Source of the DNA: Nocardia anocheti
GTDB taxonomy: Bacteria > Actinomycetota > Actinomycetes > Mycobacteriales > Mycobacteriaceae
Assembly: GCF_029675105.1 (NCBI RefSeq)
Contig: NZ_JAQQFV010000003.1
Location: forward strand, 62,001 to 126,000
Direction of reading: 5' to 3'
DNA: 64,000 bases
The notes under the pieces are model-generated. The model was not told the DNA's origin, did not search any database, and saw only the letters and a program-made list of their open reading frames with translations. The position numbers and the translations under genes were made by a program. This document shows positions 8,152-16,803 of the stretch, in pieces; within the stretch, counting starts at the first letter, position 1; every line of letters starts with the position of its first letter.

Positions 8152-9390
8152 ATGGTGGAATCGGTGACGAATCGGTGGGTAATCGATCCGACGGGAAACG
8201 ACATCCAAGGCGAGAACGCGGCGTTGCGCGAGCGCGGGCGCGCCACCCTGATCGAGCTGCCGGGCGGGGTGCCCGCGTGGTCGGTCACCGACGCGGCGCT
8301 GCTGGAGAAGCTGCTCATCGATCCGCGGGTGTCCAAGAACGCCGCCCAGCACTGGCCGCCGTTCGTCGCGGGGGAGATCCCCGCCGACTGGCCGCTGTAC
8401 CTGTGGGTGGCGGTGCCCAACATGTTCACCGCCTACGGCGCCGACCACCGACGGTTGCGTCGCCTGGTGGCACCGGCGTTCACCGCGCGGCGGACCGAGG
8501 CGATGCGTGAGCGGGTCGAGCGGATCACCACCGAGCTGCTCGACGCCCTCGATGAGGTCCCGGCGGGCGAAACCGTCGATCTCCGTGAGCATTTCGCCTA
8601 CCCGCTGCCCATCCAGGTGATCTCCGAGCTGATGGGTGTGCCGGAATCGCTCGGGCCCGGGCTGCGCACATGCGTCGACGGCATCTTCGACACCACCCTC
8701 AGCCCGGAGGAGTCGCAGGCCAACTACATGGAGATGTACCGGATCCTCGGCGAACTGGTGGCGCTGCGCCGCGAGCAGCCCGGTGACGACATGACCAGCC
8801 TGCTCATCGCCCAGCGCGACGACGAGGGCGACGACGCCCAGCTCACCGAGGAGGAGTTGGTCGCCACGCTGCTGCTGGTGATCTCGGCCGGGCACGAGAC
8901 CACCGTGAACCTGCTCGACCAGGCCATCACCGTGCTGCTCACCCGGCCCGAGGTGCTGGAGAACCTGCGCGAGGGCACGGTCACCTGGCCCGACGTGATC
9001 GAGGAGACGCTGCGCTTCGAATCGCCGGTGGCGCACCTGCCGCTGCGCTACGCGGTGTCCGACATCGAGATCGACGGCGTGCGGATCGCCCAGGGCGAGG
9101 CGATCCTGGCCGGATACGCCGCCGCCGGACGCGACCCGCAGCGTCACGGCGCCACCGCCGACGAGTTCGACCCGCACCGGGACAACCAGTCCCACATGGC
9201 CTTCGGCTACGGCGCCCACCACTGCCTCGGCGCGCCGCTGGCCCGGCTGGAGGCGCTGGTCTCGCTGCCCGCGCTGTTCGAGCGGTTCCCGAAGATGAGT
9301 CTGGCGGCGCCGGTCGAGGAACTCGGCACGGTGCCCAGCTTCATCTCCAACGGGCACCGGCACCTGCCGGTGATCGTCGACGGAGCGTAG
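8152..9390 (+). CDS. Cytochrome P450 (CYP107-like)
   Basis: 412 aa. The I-helix motif is AGHETT, ExxR is ETLR, and the heme loop is [15 protein letters not shown] with Cys358; all are canonical. N-terminal features ([32 protein letters not shown]) are typical of actinobacterial CYP107-like enzymes. ATG 8152 follows GAGAGG at a suitable distance. The gene is convergent with the atypical P450 at 9436 and separated from it by a strong shared hairpin. A P450 active on a lipid, terpenoid or macrolide-like molecule is likely; the substrate is unknown. Confidence 0.92.
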   Translation: MVESVTNRWVIDPTGNDIQGENAALRERGRATLIELPGGVPAWSVTDAALLEKLLIDPRVSKNAAQHWPPFVAGEIPADWPLYLWVAVPNMFTAYGADHRRLRRLVAPAFTARRTEAMRERVERITTELLDALDEVPAGETVDLREHFAYPLPIQVISELMGVPESLGPGLRTCVDGIFDTTLSPEESQANYMEMYRILGELVALRREQPGDDMTSLLIAQRDDEGDDAQLTEEELVATLLLVISAGHETTVNLLDQAITVLLTRPEVLENLREGTVTWPDVIEETLRFESPVAHLPLRYAVSDIEIDGVRIAQGEAILAGYAAAGRDPQRHGATADEFDPHRDNQSHMAFGYGAHHCLGAPLARLEALVSLPALFERFPKMSLAAPVEELGTVPSFISNGHRHLPVIVDGA

Positions 9391-9402
9391 TTCCCGCGAG
9401 CT

Positions 9403-9430
9403 GTCCGGCCGGGCGTGTGCCCGGCCGGAC
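9403..9430. terminator. Bidirectional hairpin between convergent P450 genes
   Basis: A perfect 12-bp stem (9403-9414 with 9419-9430) closes a 4-nt loop and is very GC-rich, without a T-run. It sits in the 45-bp gap between the two convergent stop codons. Confidence 0.75.
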
Positions 9431-9435
9431 GGTGC

Positions 9436-10683
9436 TCACGGCAGCGGCAGCGGGGCCGTCTTCGGGAAGACCACCGGCAGCCCCGCCAGCGCGCGGTGGA
9501 ACGGCCCGGGCCGCCACACCAATTCCTCGGGGGGAACGGCCAATTCGAGTTCGGGCAGCGCGTCGAGCAGCTGGTCGATCGCCTCCTGGGCGATCAGATA
9601 GGCGGGGGACTTGGCCGGGCAGCTGTGCGGGCCCGTGCTCCACGCCAGGTGCGCGCGATTGTCCAGGAACTCGCCGGTACCGATCGCCGGATCGTTGTTG
9701 CAGGCGGCCATGCTGATCACCACCGGCTGGTGCGCGGGCAGCCAGACATTGTCGACCAGGATCGGCTGGCGCGGGTAGGTCGTGCAGAAGTTGGCCATGG
9801 GCGGGTCGGTGTAGAGCACCTCGTCCAGGGCGTCGCGGGTCGATAGGCTGCCGCCGAGCAGGCTGCCCGCGAAACGCGGATCGGTGAGCATCAGCCGGAC
9901 GGTGTTGAGGATCAGGTTCAGCATGGGCTCGATCCCGGCGCCGTAGATGGTGAGCAGCTGGTTCATCAGCTCCTCGTCATCGAGTCGGGCCGGGTGCTGG
10001 ACCAGGCGGGTGGCGATGTCGTCGCCGGGTTCGGCCTGCTTCTGTCGGACCAGGTCGTAGAGCGAGTCCTCCAGCATCTGCGCGCCCTGCACCGCGGTGT
10101 CGCCGCCCTCGAACATCTGGGCCATCCCGGTGGCGATCCGCGCGCCCAGTTCCTCACCGACGCCGAGCATCGCGTTGATGGTGGCGAAGATGACCGGGTA
10201 GGCATACTGGCTCAACAGGTCCGCGCTGCCGTCGGCGCAGAAGGAATTGATCACCGGCATGGCGATCTGCTCGACGGTGCTGTGCAGCCGGTACAGGTCG
10301 ACTCCGGCGATCCCGGCGACCGTGGCCTGCCGGTAGCGGGTGTGCTCGAGGCCGGAGGTGCGAATCGCGTTGGGGCGGTAGCACATCATCGGCAGGATGG
10401 GGCAGTCCGCGGGGATGTCGCGCTGCCACATCCGGGCGTCGGCGGGGAAGTGGTCGGGATCGTTGAGGATCTGGACCGCGGTGCGATAGCCGATCACCAG
10501 GGTCGCCGGGACGCCGGGCACCAGGTCGACCGGGGCGAGCGAGCCGAAGCGGCGGCGCATCTCGCGGTAGGTCGCCTGCGGATCGGCGGCGAACTCCGGG
10601 GAGTACAGCGGCACCCGGTCCATGTCGCTGAGCGAATTCGGCACCGGCGGGGTCTGCGCGGGGGCAGCCGAGGTCTGGGGCAT
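9436..10683 (-). CDS. Atypical cytochrome P450 lacking ExxR (CYP157-like)
   Basis: About 415 aa. The heme-loop cysteine is present (WSTGPHSCPAKSP). In the K-helix the invariant ExxR reads EVLY (DEVLYTDPPMANF), so the arginine is lost. The I-helix reads YGAGIEPMLN, with Pro in place of the oxygen-activating Thr. The CYP157 family of Streptomyces conservons also lacks ExxR and has a GPHSCPA heme loop, so this is the nearest named group. The start is set at ATG 10683 (or GTG 10686) because AGGAG lies 8-11 bases before them; an in-frame ATG at 10710 precedes the ribosome site. Catalysis may be unusual or absent. Confidence 0.85.
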   Translation of the reverse strand: MPQTSAAPAQTPPVPNSLSDMDRVPLYSPEFAADPQATYREMRRRFGSLAPVDLVPGVPATLVIGYRTAVQILNDPDHFPADARMWQRDIPADCPILPMMCYRPNAIRTSGLEHTRYRQATVAGIAGVDLYRLHSTVEQIAMPVINSFCADGSADLLSQYAYPVIFATINAMLGVGEELGARIATGMAQMFEGGDTAVQGAQMLEDSLYDLVRQKQAEPGDDIATRLVQHPARLDDEELMNQLLTIYGAGIEPMLNLILNTVRLMLTDPRFAGSLLGGSLSTRDALDEVLYTDPPMANFCTTYPRQPILVDNVWLPAHQPVVISMAACNNDPAIGTGEFLDNRAHLAWSTGPHSCPAKSPAYLIAQEAIDQLLDALPELELAVPPEELVWRPGPFHRALAGLPVVFPKTAPLPLP

Positions 10684-10806
10684 CACAGCACGTACTCCTG
10701 TCGGAGGCAACGATGGTCAACGCGCGTCGTCGCGCAGCGTGGCAGTGGTGCCACGGGGGTGAAGACGGTGGAGCCACCGATCCGTGCGGAGTGAATCTTG
10801 TGTCCT

Positions 10807-10823
10807 GCAACATGTTCCATTGC
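10807..10823 (-). promoter_or_regulatory. Second copy of the P450-associated palindromic motif
   Basis: GCAACATGTTCCATTGC matches 8089-8105 at 14 of 17 positions, including the palindromic AACATGTT core. It lies 124 bp before the atypical P450 start. An outer TGCAA/TTGCA pair adds dyad symmetry. Confidence 0.5.
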
Positions 10824-10897
10824 ATGACTCACCGAATCGGCATCGCCGAAACGGTATCAGGAATGTCACGGTGAGTGAAAAGTGATGGCGCCGTGCG

Positions 10898-11806
10898 CTA
10901 TTGGCCCTCGGTCAGCGCCGTCGCGAGCCACTCGGTGGCCTGGACGAGCCAGTCGGGATCACCGTGCTCACGGCCCCACAGCGCTTCCTTGACCGATCCG
11001 GCCTGGATCCAGCGGCGTGCGCGGACGGGGTCGAGTTCGGCGGCGTCGCTGTAGACGTCGATGCAGCGCAGGAGGCGCTGTTTCGGGTTCGGCGACAGCA
11101 GCAGCGGGGCGAAGCGGGGACTGCGGATGACATTGAGCGCGTCGTAGGCGGGATCGCCGACTAGGCACTTGGGGTCGATGGCCAGCCAGGGCGCCCGGTG
11201 TCCGGCCAGGACATTGGCGTCGTGCAGGTCGCCGTGCACGAGCAGGGCGGGCTGATCGCGGCCCAGTTCGTGGAGGGTGGCCAGGGCGGCGTCGAACACC
11301 GGGCGGGGGATGGGGTCGCCGAATCGCGCGGCGGTGGCGATCATCTCGCTCTCCCACTCGTCCATCCGGTCGGCCAGGCGCGGCAGTTCGGCCGGTGCCG
11401 GGACGGCGAGGGTTCGGGTCAGGGTGCCCTGGATGGTGAGGGCCGCGTCGTCGTCGGTGACCGTGGCCAGGGTGTCGTGCGCGCGTTCCAGCAGCATGGC
11501 GAAGTGTTCGTCGGCGCGCGCGTAGAGGTGGACGGCGCCGCTGCCCCGCCAGGCGGTGTACGCGTCGGGCTCGTGCACATTGCCGGGATGCGGGAACGAC
11601 ACCTTGACGACGGCGGGCGGGAGGTCACGGTGCCGGACCGGGACGACGAGGCCGACCTCGCCGTAGCGGATCGCGCCGTCGGGCACGCAGGACCAGCGGT
11701 CCATGAGTTCGGCGACGATCCCCGGGAGGGCGGCGATCCAGCGACGTCCGGATTCGCTTGCGCTGTACTGCTTCTTGTCGGCGAACTCCGTGGGGACCGT
11801 GATCAC
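10898..11806 (-). CDS. APH(6)-family kinase (aminoglycoside/hydroxyurea phosphotransferase, PF04655 type)
   Basis: 302 aa. The catalytic loop is HGDLHDANVL and the metal-binding Asp is in IDPKCLVGDPAYD, both diagnostic of the aminoglycoside phosphotransferase fold. The spacing and the GDPAYDALN motif fit the streptomycin 6-kinase/hydroxyurea-resistance subfamily. Members phosphorylate streptomycin or small hydroxylated compounds, but many chromosomal homologues have no known substrate. The GTG start at 11806 has only 6 bases before a TACGGT -10 element, so the mRNA is probably leaderless. It diverges from the DUF4132 gene. Real resistance cannot be claimed from sequence. Confidence 0.83.
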   Translation of the reverse strand: MITVPTEFADKKQYSASESGRRWIAALPGIVAELMDRWSCVPDGAIRYGEVGLVVPVRHRDLPPAVVKVSFPHPGNVHEPDAYTAWRGSGAVHLYARADEHFAMLLERAHDTLATVTDDDAALTIQGTLTRTLAVPAPAELPRLADRMDEWESEMIATAARFGDPIPRPVFDAALATLHELGRDQPALLVHGDLHDANVLAGHRAPWLAIDPKCLVGDPAYDALNVIRSPRFAPLLLSPNPKQRLLRCIDVYSDAAELDPVRARRWIQAGSVKEALWGREHGDPDWLVQATEWLATALTEGQ

Positions 11807-11812
11807 GAATCC

Positions 11813-11848
11813 ACCGTAGCCCTGCCTGTCGGCGGGCGCTTGTAGCGT
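11813..11848. promoter_or_regulatory. Back-to-back leaderless promoters
   Basis: On the minus strand, TACGGT (11818-11813) stands 6 nt before the GTG of the kinase gene. On the plus strand, TAGCGT (11843-11848) stands 7 nt before GTG 11856 of the DUF4132 gene. Both fit the TAnnnT -10 plus start-at-+1 arrangement of leaderless actinobacterial genes. No clear -35 elements are seen. Confidence 0.6.
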
Positions 11849-11855
11849 GGCGGGC

Positions 11856-14018
11856 GTGGTCGAGAACGAGCGATGGCCGGTCCCCGCGGAGTACGTCGGG
11901 ATCGTCGACGAGGAACGGCGGGCCCTGGGCGAACTGGTGGAGCGGGCGCGACAGCGCGCCGACGACCCCGCCGAGCTGCGACGGATCGCCGATCAGGCCC
12001 TGACGCGCTTGGCCGAGGGGGAGGACCGGGCGTTGGGCCACCTGGAATCGAATGTCGGCGATCTCGTGGCCGTGCTCGACGAGATCTACGATGCCGCGTT
12101 CCCCGCTGACGATCCCGACGACGTCGCCTGCCTGCTCGCCGCGCCGTGGCCATCGGCGCACCGGAAGGCCCTGCTCGCGCGGTATCTCGGCGTCGATGTC
12201 CGGCACCGTCTGCTGCTCGACGAGGTGGCCGGGCGAGCCGTGGCCGCGGGGGAGGTCGCCCTGCTGCGTCTGCTCGTCGTCACCCCGCTGGGCTGGCTGG
12301 ATCGGACCTCGGTGGCGGGCATCCTCGACGCGCTGTATCGGGCCGATGCCCTGGACGCGGCCGTGGTTGTGCGGGCGTTCACCGACGACCGCTATCTCGG
12401 GTACGCGATCGTCGGGCGTGACGGGAGCGGGGAGGTCACCGGGGCGCCGCTGGCCTGCGCGGACGCGGTGCGCGCGCTGGTGGACGAGCACACCTGGCGG
12501 TTGGTGTCGGGGCCGGAGCCGGTGGAGTGGGATCGCGTGCCCGCCGGATTCGCGCCGCGCGGGTTGCGGTTCGTTCGGCTGGCGCTGCGGTGGACCGATG
12601 AATCGAGGGCGGCCGAGCACTTCGGCGCGGCGGAACTGACCGAGGCCGAGCGGGCGGAACTGGTCGAGGAACTGCGTTCGCGCCCGCTCGCCGAGCAGCG
12701 GCGGGTCTTCTCGTGGCGCAAGCCCGCCGGAGACGCACATGTGCTGCTGCCGCTGTTCGGCCTCGGGCACGGCGCCGACCTGCTGCGGATGATCCGGGCG
12801 ATACCCACCGACGAGGTCGTTCGGCAGGACCGGGCGGCGCTGCTGCGAGCGATCGAGCAGACCGGAGACGAGGACGCGCGCCGCGTCCTGGCACTCGAGC
12901 CGAACGAACTCGTCTCGGCCGTCCTGGGGGACAACCGCGCGAAAGTCCTGAAGCGCGTGAAGAACAATGCGCTGCACGGCATCGCGGCCTTCGGCATGCT
13001 GCCGCTGGAGGCGGGGGAGACCGTCCTCGATCGGTATCTGGCCATCCGCGAGTGTGGCCGACGCGGTGCCAAGCTCGGACCGAATCGTCGGATCAGCCAT
13101 GCCGCCGCTGTCGCCGTGGCGCTCGACCATCTGGCGCAGGTGGCCGGAGTCGACGGCCCGGACCGGGTGGAGTGGGACTGCGAGGCGCGGATCGCCACCG
13201 CGACGCGCACGGAGGCGACCATCGGGGACTATCACGTCGCCCTGCGGATCACCGGTTCCGAGGCCGATCTGGTGGTCGACCGGGCCGGGAAGGTTCTGAA
13301 ATCGGTGCCGTCGGCGGTGCGCGGCGACCCGGCCTACCAGGAACTGCGCGAACACCAGGAACGACTGCGCGATCAGGCCCGCCGCATGCGTTCCGGCCTG
13401 GTGGAACGGCTGGTCGCCACCGCGGGCACGCTGACGCCACCCGAACTGACCCGCCTGCTCTCGCTACCCGCCGGGGCGGCCATGCTGCCCGCCCTACTCT
13501 GGCGCGACAGCACCGACGCGATCGGGCTGCTCGACCAACTCGATCGCACCGGCCCGGTCACCGCCGTCCATCCCCTCGAGCTCGACCAGCGGGGCACGCT
13601 GGTCCGGTGGCGGGACGAACTCGCCGAACGGGGCGTGGCGCAGCCGGTCGATCAGGTGCAGCGGTCGTTCTTCCGCGCGACGCCGGACGAGCTCGCCGGG
13701 CAGGTCGTCCGCCGGTATGTCGGACAGGCCGTCCAGGGCCAGCGGGCGGTGCCGATGCTGTCGGCACGCGGCTGGTCGACCCACGGCCGATACAGCGATC
13801 ACCAGGCCACGAAGCCTGTCGGCGACGGTCTGACCGCCGCCCTGCGCTGCGAATTCTCCGGCTACTTCGGGCAGGCCGAGGTCGAGATCGGCGAGCTGCG
13901 CTTTCTGCGTGACGGTGTGCCGGTTCCACTGACGCGGGTACCACCGATCGTGTTCTCCGAAGCTGCCCGCGACCTCGACGAGATCGTCGCCTCTGGTGGC
14001 GAAACCACAGGTACATAA
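11856..14018 (+). CDS. DUF4132-containing protein (MolR/WGR-associated family)
   Basis: About 720 aa. The C-terminal region has the DUF4132 hallmarks: a long helix ending QARRMRSGLVERLVATAGTL (near residue 515), then the LPAGAAMLPALLW segment and HPLELDQRGTLVRWRDEL. The N-terminal two thirds are helical, possibly repeat-like. DUF4132 proteins, for example E. coli YehI/MolR relatives, have no settled biochemical function. An upstream GTG at 11847 overlaps the -10 element, so GTG 11856 is preferred as a leaderless start. A strong hairpin follows the stop. Domain call fairly sure; function unknown. Confidence 0.75.
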   Translation: MVENERWPVPAEYVGIVDEERRALGELVERARQRADDPAELRRIADQALTRLAEGEDRALGHLESNVGDLVAVLDEIYDAAFPADDPDDVACLLAAPWPSAHRKALLARYLGVDVRHRLLLDEVAGRAVAAGEVALLRLLVVTPLGWLDRTSVAGILDALYRADALDAAVVVRAFTDDRYLGYAIVGRDGSGEVTGAPLACADAVRALVDEHTWRLVSGPEPVEWDRVPAGFAPRGLRFVRLALRWTDESRAAEHFGAAELTEAERAELVEELRSRPLAEQRRVFSWRKPAGDAHVLLPLFGLGHGADLLRMIRAIPTDEVVRQDRAALLRAIEQTGDEDARRVLALEPNELVSAVLGDNRAKVLKRVKNNALHGIAAFGMLPLEAGETVLDRYLAIRECGRRGAKLGPNRRISHAAAVAVALDHLAQVAGVDGPDRVEWDCEARIATATRTEATIGDYHVALRITGSEADLVVDRAGKVLKSVPSAVRGDPAYQELREHQERLRDQARRMRSGLVERLVATAGTLTPPELTRLLSLPAGAAMLPALLWRDSTDAIGLLDQLDRTGPVTAVHPLELDQRGTLVRWRDELAERGVAQPVDQVQRSFFRATPDELAGQVVRRYVGQAVQGQRAVPMLSARGWSTHGRYSDHQATKPVGDGLTAALRCEFSGYFGQAEVEIGELRFLRDGVPVPLTRVPPIVFSEAARDLDEIVASGGETTGT

Positions 14019-14031
14019 CCGAATTCGCGCT

Positions 14032-14073
14032 CGACGAACGGCCCGGCGACACGATGCGCCGGGCCGTTCGTCG
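14032..14073 (+). terminator. 17-bp perfect stem after the DUF4132 gene
   Basis: The arms 14032-14048 and 14057-14073 are perfectly complementary around an 8-nt loop and are GC-rich. The hairpin lies 13 bp after the stop, a typical actinobacterial intrinsic terminator without a U-tract. Confidence 0.8.
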
Positions 14074-14178
14074 TCCGGAGGTATCCGGGACGTATATCCC
14101 ATACAGTCGCCGCTCGGGCGGGAATCGCACAACCTTTTCCCGGCTGTGACCGGTCGATGGCCGGTTTCGGCCAAGGTA

Positions 14179-14226
14179 TTGACCTGGACGACGTGTCCAA
14201 CCTAAATTGCAGGGACACGGTGTCCC
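14179..14226 (+). promoter_or_regulatory. Promoter and operator of the beta-oxidation operon
   Basis: TTGACC (14179-14184) and TAAATT (14203-14208) are spaced by 18 bp and look like a sigma-A promoter. Directly downstream, GGGACAC-G-GTGTCCC (14212-14226) is a perfect palindrome, and an extra GTGTCC half-site lies at 14193-14198. The position just after the -10 suggests a repressor site. No cognate regulator is certain; the TetR at 20036 downstream of the operon is one candidate. Confidence 0.6.
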
Positions 14227-14262
14227 AGGTATTCGGGGCACACGCGACACGGGAGTGCGTAC

Positions 14263-15453
14263 ATGACACAGAAGGTGTTCGTCGTCGGCGTCGGCATGAC
14301 GAAGTTCGAGAAGCCGGGCGAGTTGGAGTGGGACTACCCGGACATGGCGCGGGAGGCGGGGACCAAGGCCCTCGCGGACGCCGGAATCGACTACGACCAG
14401 GTCGAGCAGGCGTATGTGGGTTACGTCTACGGCGAGTCCACCTCGGGTCAGCGCGCGGTCTACGAGCTGGGGCTGACCGGCATTCCGGTGGTCAACGTGA
14501 ACAACAACTGTTCCACCGGCTCGACCGCGCTCTACCTCGCCGCCCAGGCCATCCGAGGTGGGCTCGCGGAGTGCACCCTGGCCCTGGGCTTCGAGAAGAT
14601 GCAGAAGGGCTCGCTCGGATCGACCTTCGACGACCGTGAGCAGCCCATGATGCGGCACCTGCTGGCGCTGGCCGAACTCCAGGAGTTCGCCATGCCGCCC
14701 GCGCCGTACATGTTCGGCGCCGCCGGTAAAGAGCACATGGAGCGCTACGGCACCACCGCCGAGCAGTTCGCCAAGATCGGCGTCAAGAACCACAAGCACT
14801 CGGTGAACAACCCGTACGCGCAGTTCCAGAAGGAATACAGCCTCGAGGAAGTGCTCGCGGCCAAGCCGATCTACGGCCCGCTCACCAAGCTGCAGTGCTC
14901 GCCGACCTCCGACGGCTCCGGCGCGGTCATCCTCGCCAGCGAGGCCTTCGTCGACCGCCACGACCTGGCCGACCGCGCGGTGGAGATGGTCGGACAGGCG
15001 ATGGTCACCGACCTGAGCTCGACCTTCACCGACCCGACCGCGATCAACCTGGTCGGTGCCGACATGTCGCGGACCGCCGCGCTGAAGGTCTACGAGCAGG
15101 CCGGGATCGGTCCCGAGGACGTCGACGTCATCGAACTGCACGACTGCTTCTCCACCAACGAACTGCTCACCTACGAGGCGCTGGGCCTGTGCGCTCCCGG
15201 CGAGGGCGGCCGTCTCGTCGACGACAACGCCACCACCTACGGCGGCCGCTGGGTCGTCAACCCCTCTGGCGGCCTGATCTCCAAGGGGCACCCGCTGGGC
15301 GCCACCGGCCTGGCGCAGTGCAGCGAACTCACCTGGCAGCTGCGCGGCACCGCCGACGCCCGCCAGGTCGAGGGCGCCCGCATCGCCCTGCAGCACAACA
15401 TCGGCCTCGGCGGCGCGGTCGTGGTGACCGCCTACCGCCCCGCCGTCCGCTGA
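14263..15453 (+). CDS. SCP2-type thiolase / lipid-transfer protein (Ltp1-like)
   Basis: 396 aa. The nucleophile Cys is in NNNCSTGST near residue 86, and the catalytic His is in KGHPLGATG near residue 346. The usual C-terminal CxG is replaced by [11 protein letters not shown], as in SCP-x/Ltp thiolases. These enzymes cleave or process 3-ketoacyl-CoA on bulky (sterol or branched) acyl chains. It opens a five-gene operon with SRPBCC, MaoC hydratase, SDR and a fused acyl-CoA dehydrogenase, which together make a full beta-oxidation cycle. Substrate not determined; Mycobacterium Ltp1 is the closest type known to me. Confidence 0.88.
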   Translation: MTQKVFVVGVGMTKFEKPGELEWDYPDMAREAGTKALADAGIDYDQVEQAYVGYVYGESTSGQRAVYELGLTGIPVVNVNNNCSTGSTALYLAAQAIRGGLAECTLALGFEKMQKGSLGSTFDDREQPMMRHLLALAELQEFAMPPAPYMFGAAGKEHMERYGTTAEQFAKIGVKNHKHSVNNPYAQFQKEYSLEEVLAAKPIYGPLTKLQCSPTSDGSGAVILASEAFVDRHDLADRAVEMVGQAMVTDLSSTFTDPTAINLVGADMSRTAALKVYEQAGIGPEDVDVIELHDCFSTNELLTYEALGLCAPGEGGRLVDDNATTYGGRWVVNPSGGLISKGHPLGATGLAQCSELTWQLRGTADARQVEGARIALQHNIGLGGAVVVTAYRPAVR

Positions 15454-15496
15454 CCTTTCCCCCGACGTTTTCGATCACTCAACGAGGAGCAACCCC

Positions 15497-15937
15497 ATGG
15501 CATCCGTGTCCGTTTCCACCGAACTTCCCGTCACCCCCGAAGCCGCGTGGGCGCGCCTGAGCGACCTGGCCAACTGGGAGCAGTGGCTGACCATCCACCA
15601 GGGCTGGCGCAGTGAGCTGCCCGCCGAGCTCACCGCCGGGTCGCGGTTCATCGAGGTCGTCTCGGTGATGAACATGGCCAACAAGATCGAGTGGACCGTC
15701 GCCGAGGTCGACCCGCAGAAGTTCCTCAAGATCACCGGCACCGGCATGGCCGGGGTCACCGTCGAATTCGCGCTCGAGGTGGAGCCCACCGCGACCGGAT
15801 CCTCGGCCAAGTTCGACGCCAGTTTCAAGGGCACCATGATCGTCGGCCCGATCGGCAAGGCCGTGGCCAAGCACGCCGAGGCCGACCTGAAGGAGTCGAT
15901 GGCCAAGTTCACCGAGCTCGTCGGCTCGGCGGCATGA
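15497..15937 (+). CDS. SRPBCC family protein (Rv0910-like polyketide cyclase/START fold)
   Basis: 146 aa. The N-terminus (VSVSTELPVTPEAAWARLSDLANWEQWL) is the standard SRPBCC opening, and the C-terminal helix (KAVAKHAEADLKESMAKFTELV) is typical. These helix-grip proteins bind hydrophobic ligands; the Rv0910 group has also been discussed as a toxin-like family. An AACGAGGAG site precedes the ATG. Its place inside a beta-oxidation operon suggests that it binds or delivers the lipid substrate. A related protein lies at 60576-61007. Role inferred. Confidence 0.8.
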   Translation: MASVSVSTELPVTPEAAWARLSDLANWEQWLTIHQGWRSELPAELTAGSRFIEVVSVMNMANKIEWTVAEVDPQKFLKITGTGMAGVTVEFALEVEPTATGSSAKFDASFKGTMIVGPIGKAVAKHAEADLKESMAKFTELVGSAA

Positions 15938-16791
15938 CCACCTCGGAATCGGCCGGAGTCGTCTTCGACGGCTCCGCGCTGGGGGAGTGGACCGACGAGG
16001 AACGGTTCTCGGTCACCGCCGAGCGGATCGCGGAATACGCCGCGGCGACCAACGATCCGATCGAGGCGCACCGGAGCGGGCAGATCGCCCCGCCGGTGTT
16101 CGCGGTGGTGCCCGTGTTCACCTCGATGGCACCCGCCGCGCTGTCGGTGGCGCCGGTCGAACTGCTCATGAAGCTCGTGCACGGGGAACAGGACTTCCTG
16201 TTCCACCGGCCGATCGTGGCCGGGGACGAGCTGGTGGTGCGGGCCAAGCCGATCGGCTACCTCGGCAAGCCGAACGGGTCGACGGTGGTCATCTACGCCG
16301 AAACCCGCGACGCCGCGGGCGAACTCGTCAACGAGCAGTGGATGACGGCGTTCTTCCGCAAGGTCGACGCGGGACCGGGCGAGGGCGAACAGGCACCCGG
16401 TCACCGCATCACCGACGCCGACCGGGCGGGCGAGCCCGCCGCCCGGGTCACCGCGCACATCGACGAGGACCAGACCTTCCGGTACTCGCCCGCCTCCGGT
16501 GATCCGATGCCGATCCACCTCGACGACGAGATCGCCCGGATGGCGGGTCTGCCCGGCATCATCAACCACGGTCTGTGCACCATGGCGTTCACCTCGTGGG
16601 CCGCGCTCACCGAACTCGCCGGGGGCGACACCGCGCGCCTGCGCCGCCTCGCGGTGCGCTTCGCCAAGCCGGTGCTGCCCGGCCAGGACATCACCACCAC
16701 CTTCTGGCGCACCGAGCCGAACGCCTTCGCCTTCGAGACCGAGGCCGAGGGCGCCCTGGCCATCACCGACGGCCGCGTCGAATTCAACTAG
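15934..16791 (+). CDS. MaoC-type double-hotdog enoyl-CoA hydratase
   Basis: 285 aa from the ATG at 15934, which overlaps the previous stop (ATGA). It has an N-terminal FAS1/MaoC_N-like hotdog (residues 1-150) and a C-terminal MaoC domain. The hydratase-2 signature SGDPMPIHLDDEIARMAGLP then INHG supplies the Asp and His catalytic residues. The Asn usually found before PxH is Met here. It would hydrate trans-2-enoyl-CoA to (R)-3-hydroxyacyl-CoA and hand it to the following SDR. Confidence 0.88.
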   Translation: MTTSESAGVVFDGSALGEWTDEERFSVTAERIAEYAAATNDPIEAHRSGQIAPPVFAVVPVFTSMAPAALSVAPVELLMKLVHGEQDFLFHRPIVAGDELVVRAKPIGYLGKPNGSTVVIYAETRDAAGELVNEQWMTAFFRKVDAGPGEGEQAPGHRITDADRAGEPAARVTAHIDEDQTFRYSPASGDPMPIHLDDEIARMAGLPGIINHGLCTMAFTSWAALTELAGGDTARLRRLAVRFAKPVLPGQDITTTFWRTEPNAFAFETEAEGALAITDGRVEFN

Positions 16792-16803
16792 GAGACAAGA
16801 CTG

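Noticed and set aside
7138..9363. 741-aa minus-strand open frame over two P450 genes
   Set aside because: It crosses both P450 genes on the opposite strand, has no domain, and is a GC-frame shadow.
10898..11806. Acquired antibiotic-resistance gene
   Set aside because: GC content and codon use match the neighbours, with no mobile element nearby; chromosomal kinase of unknown substrate is the safer reading.
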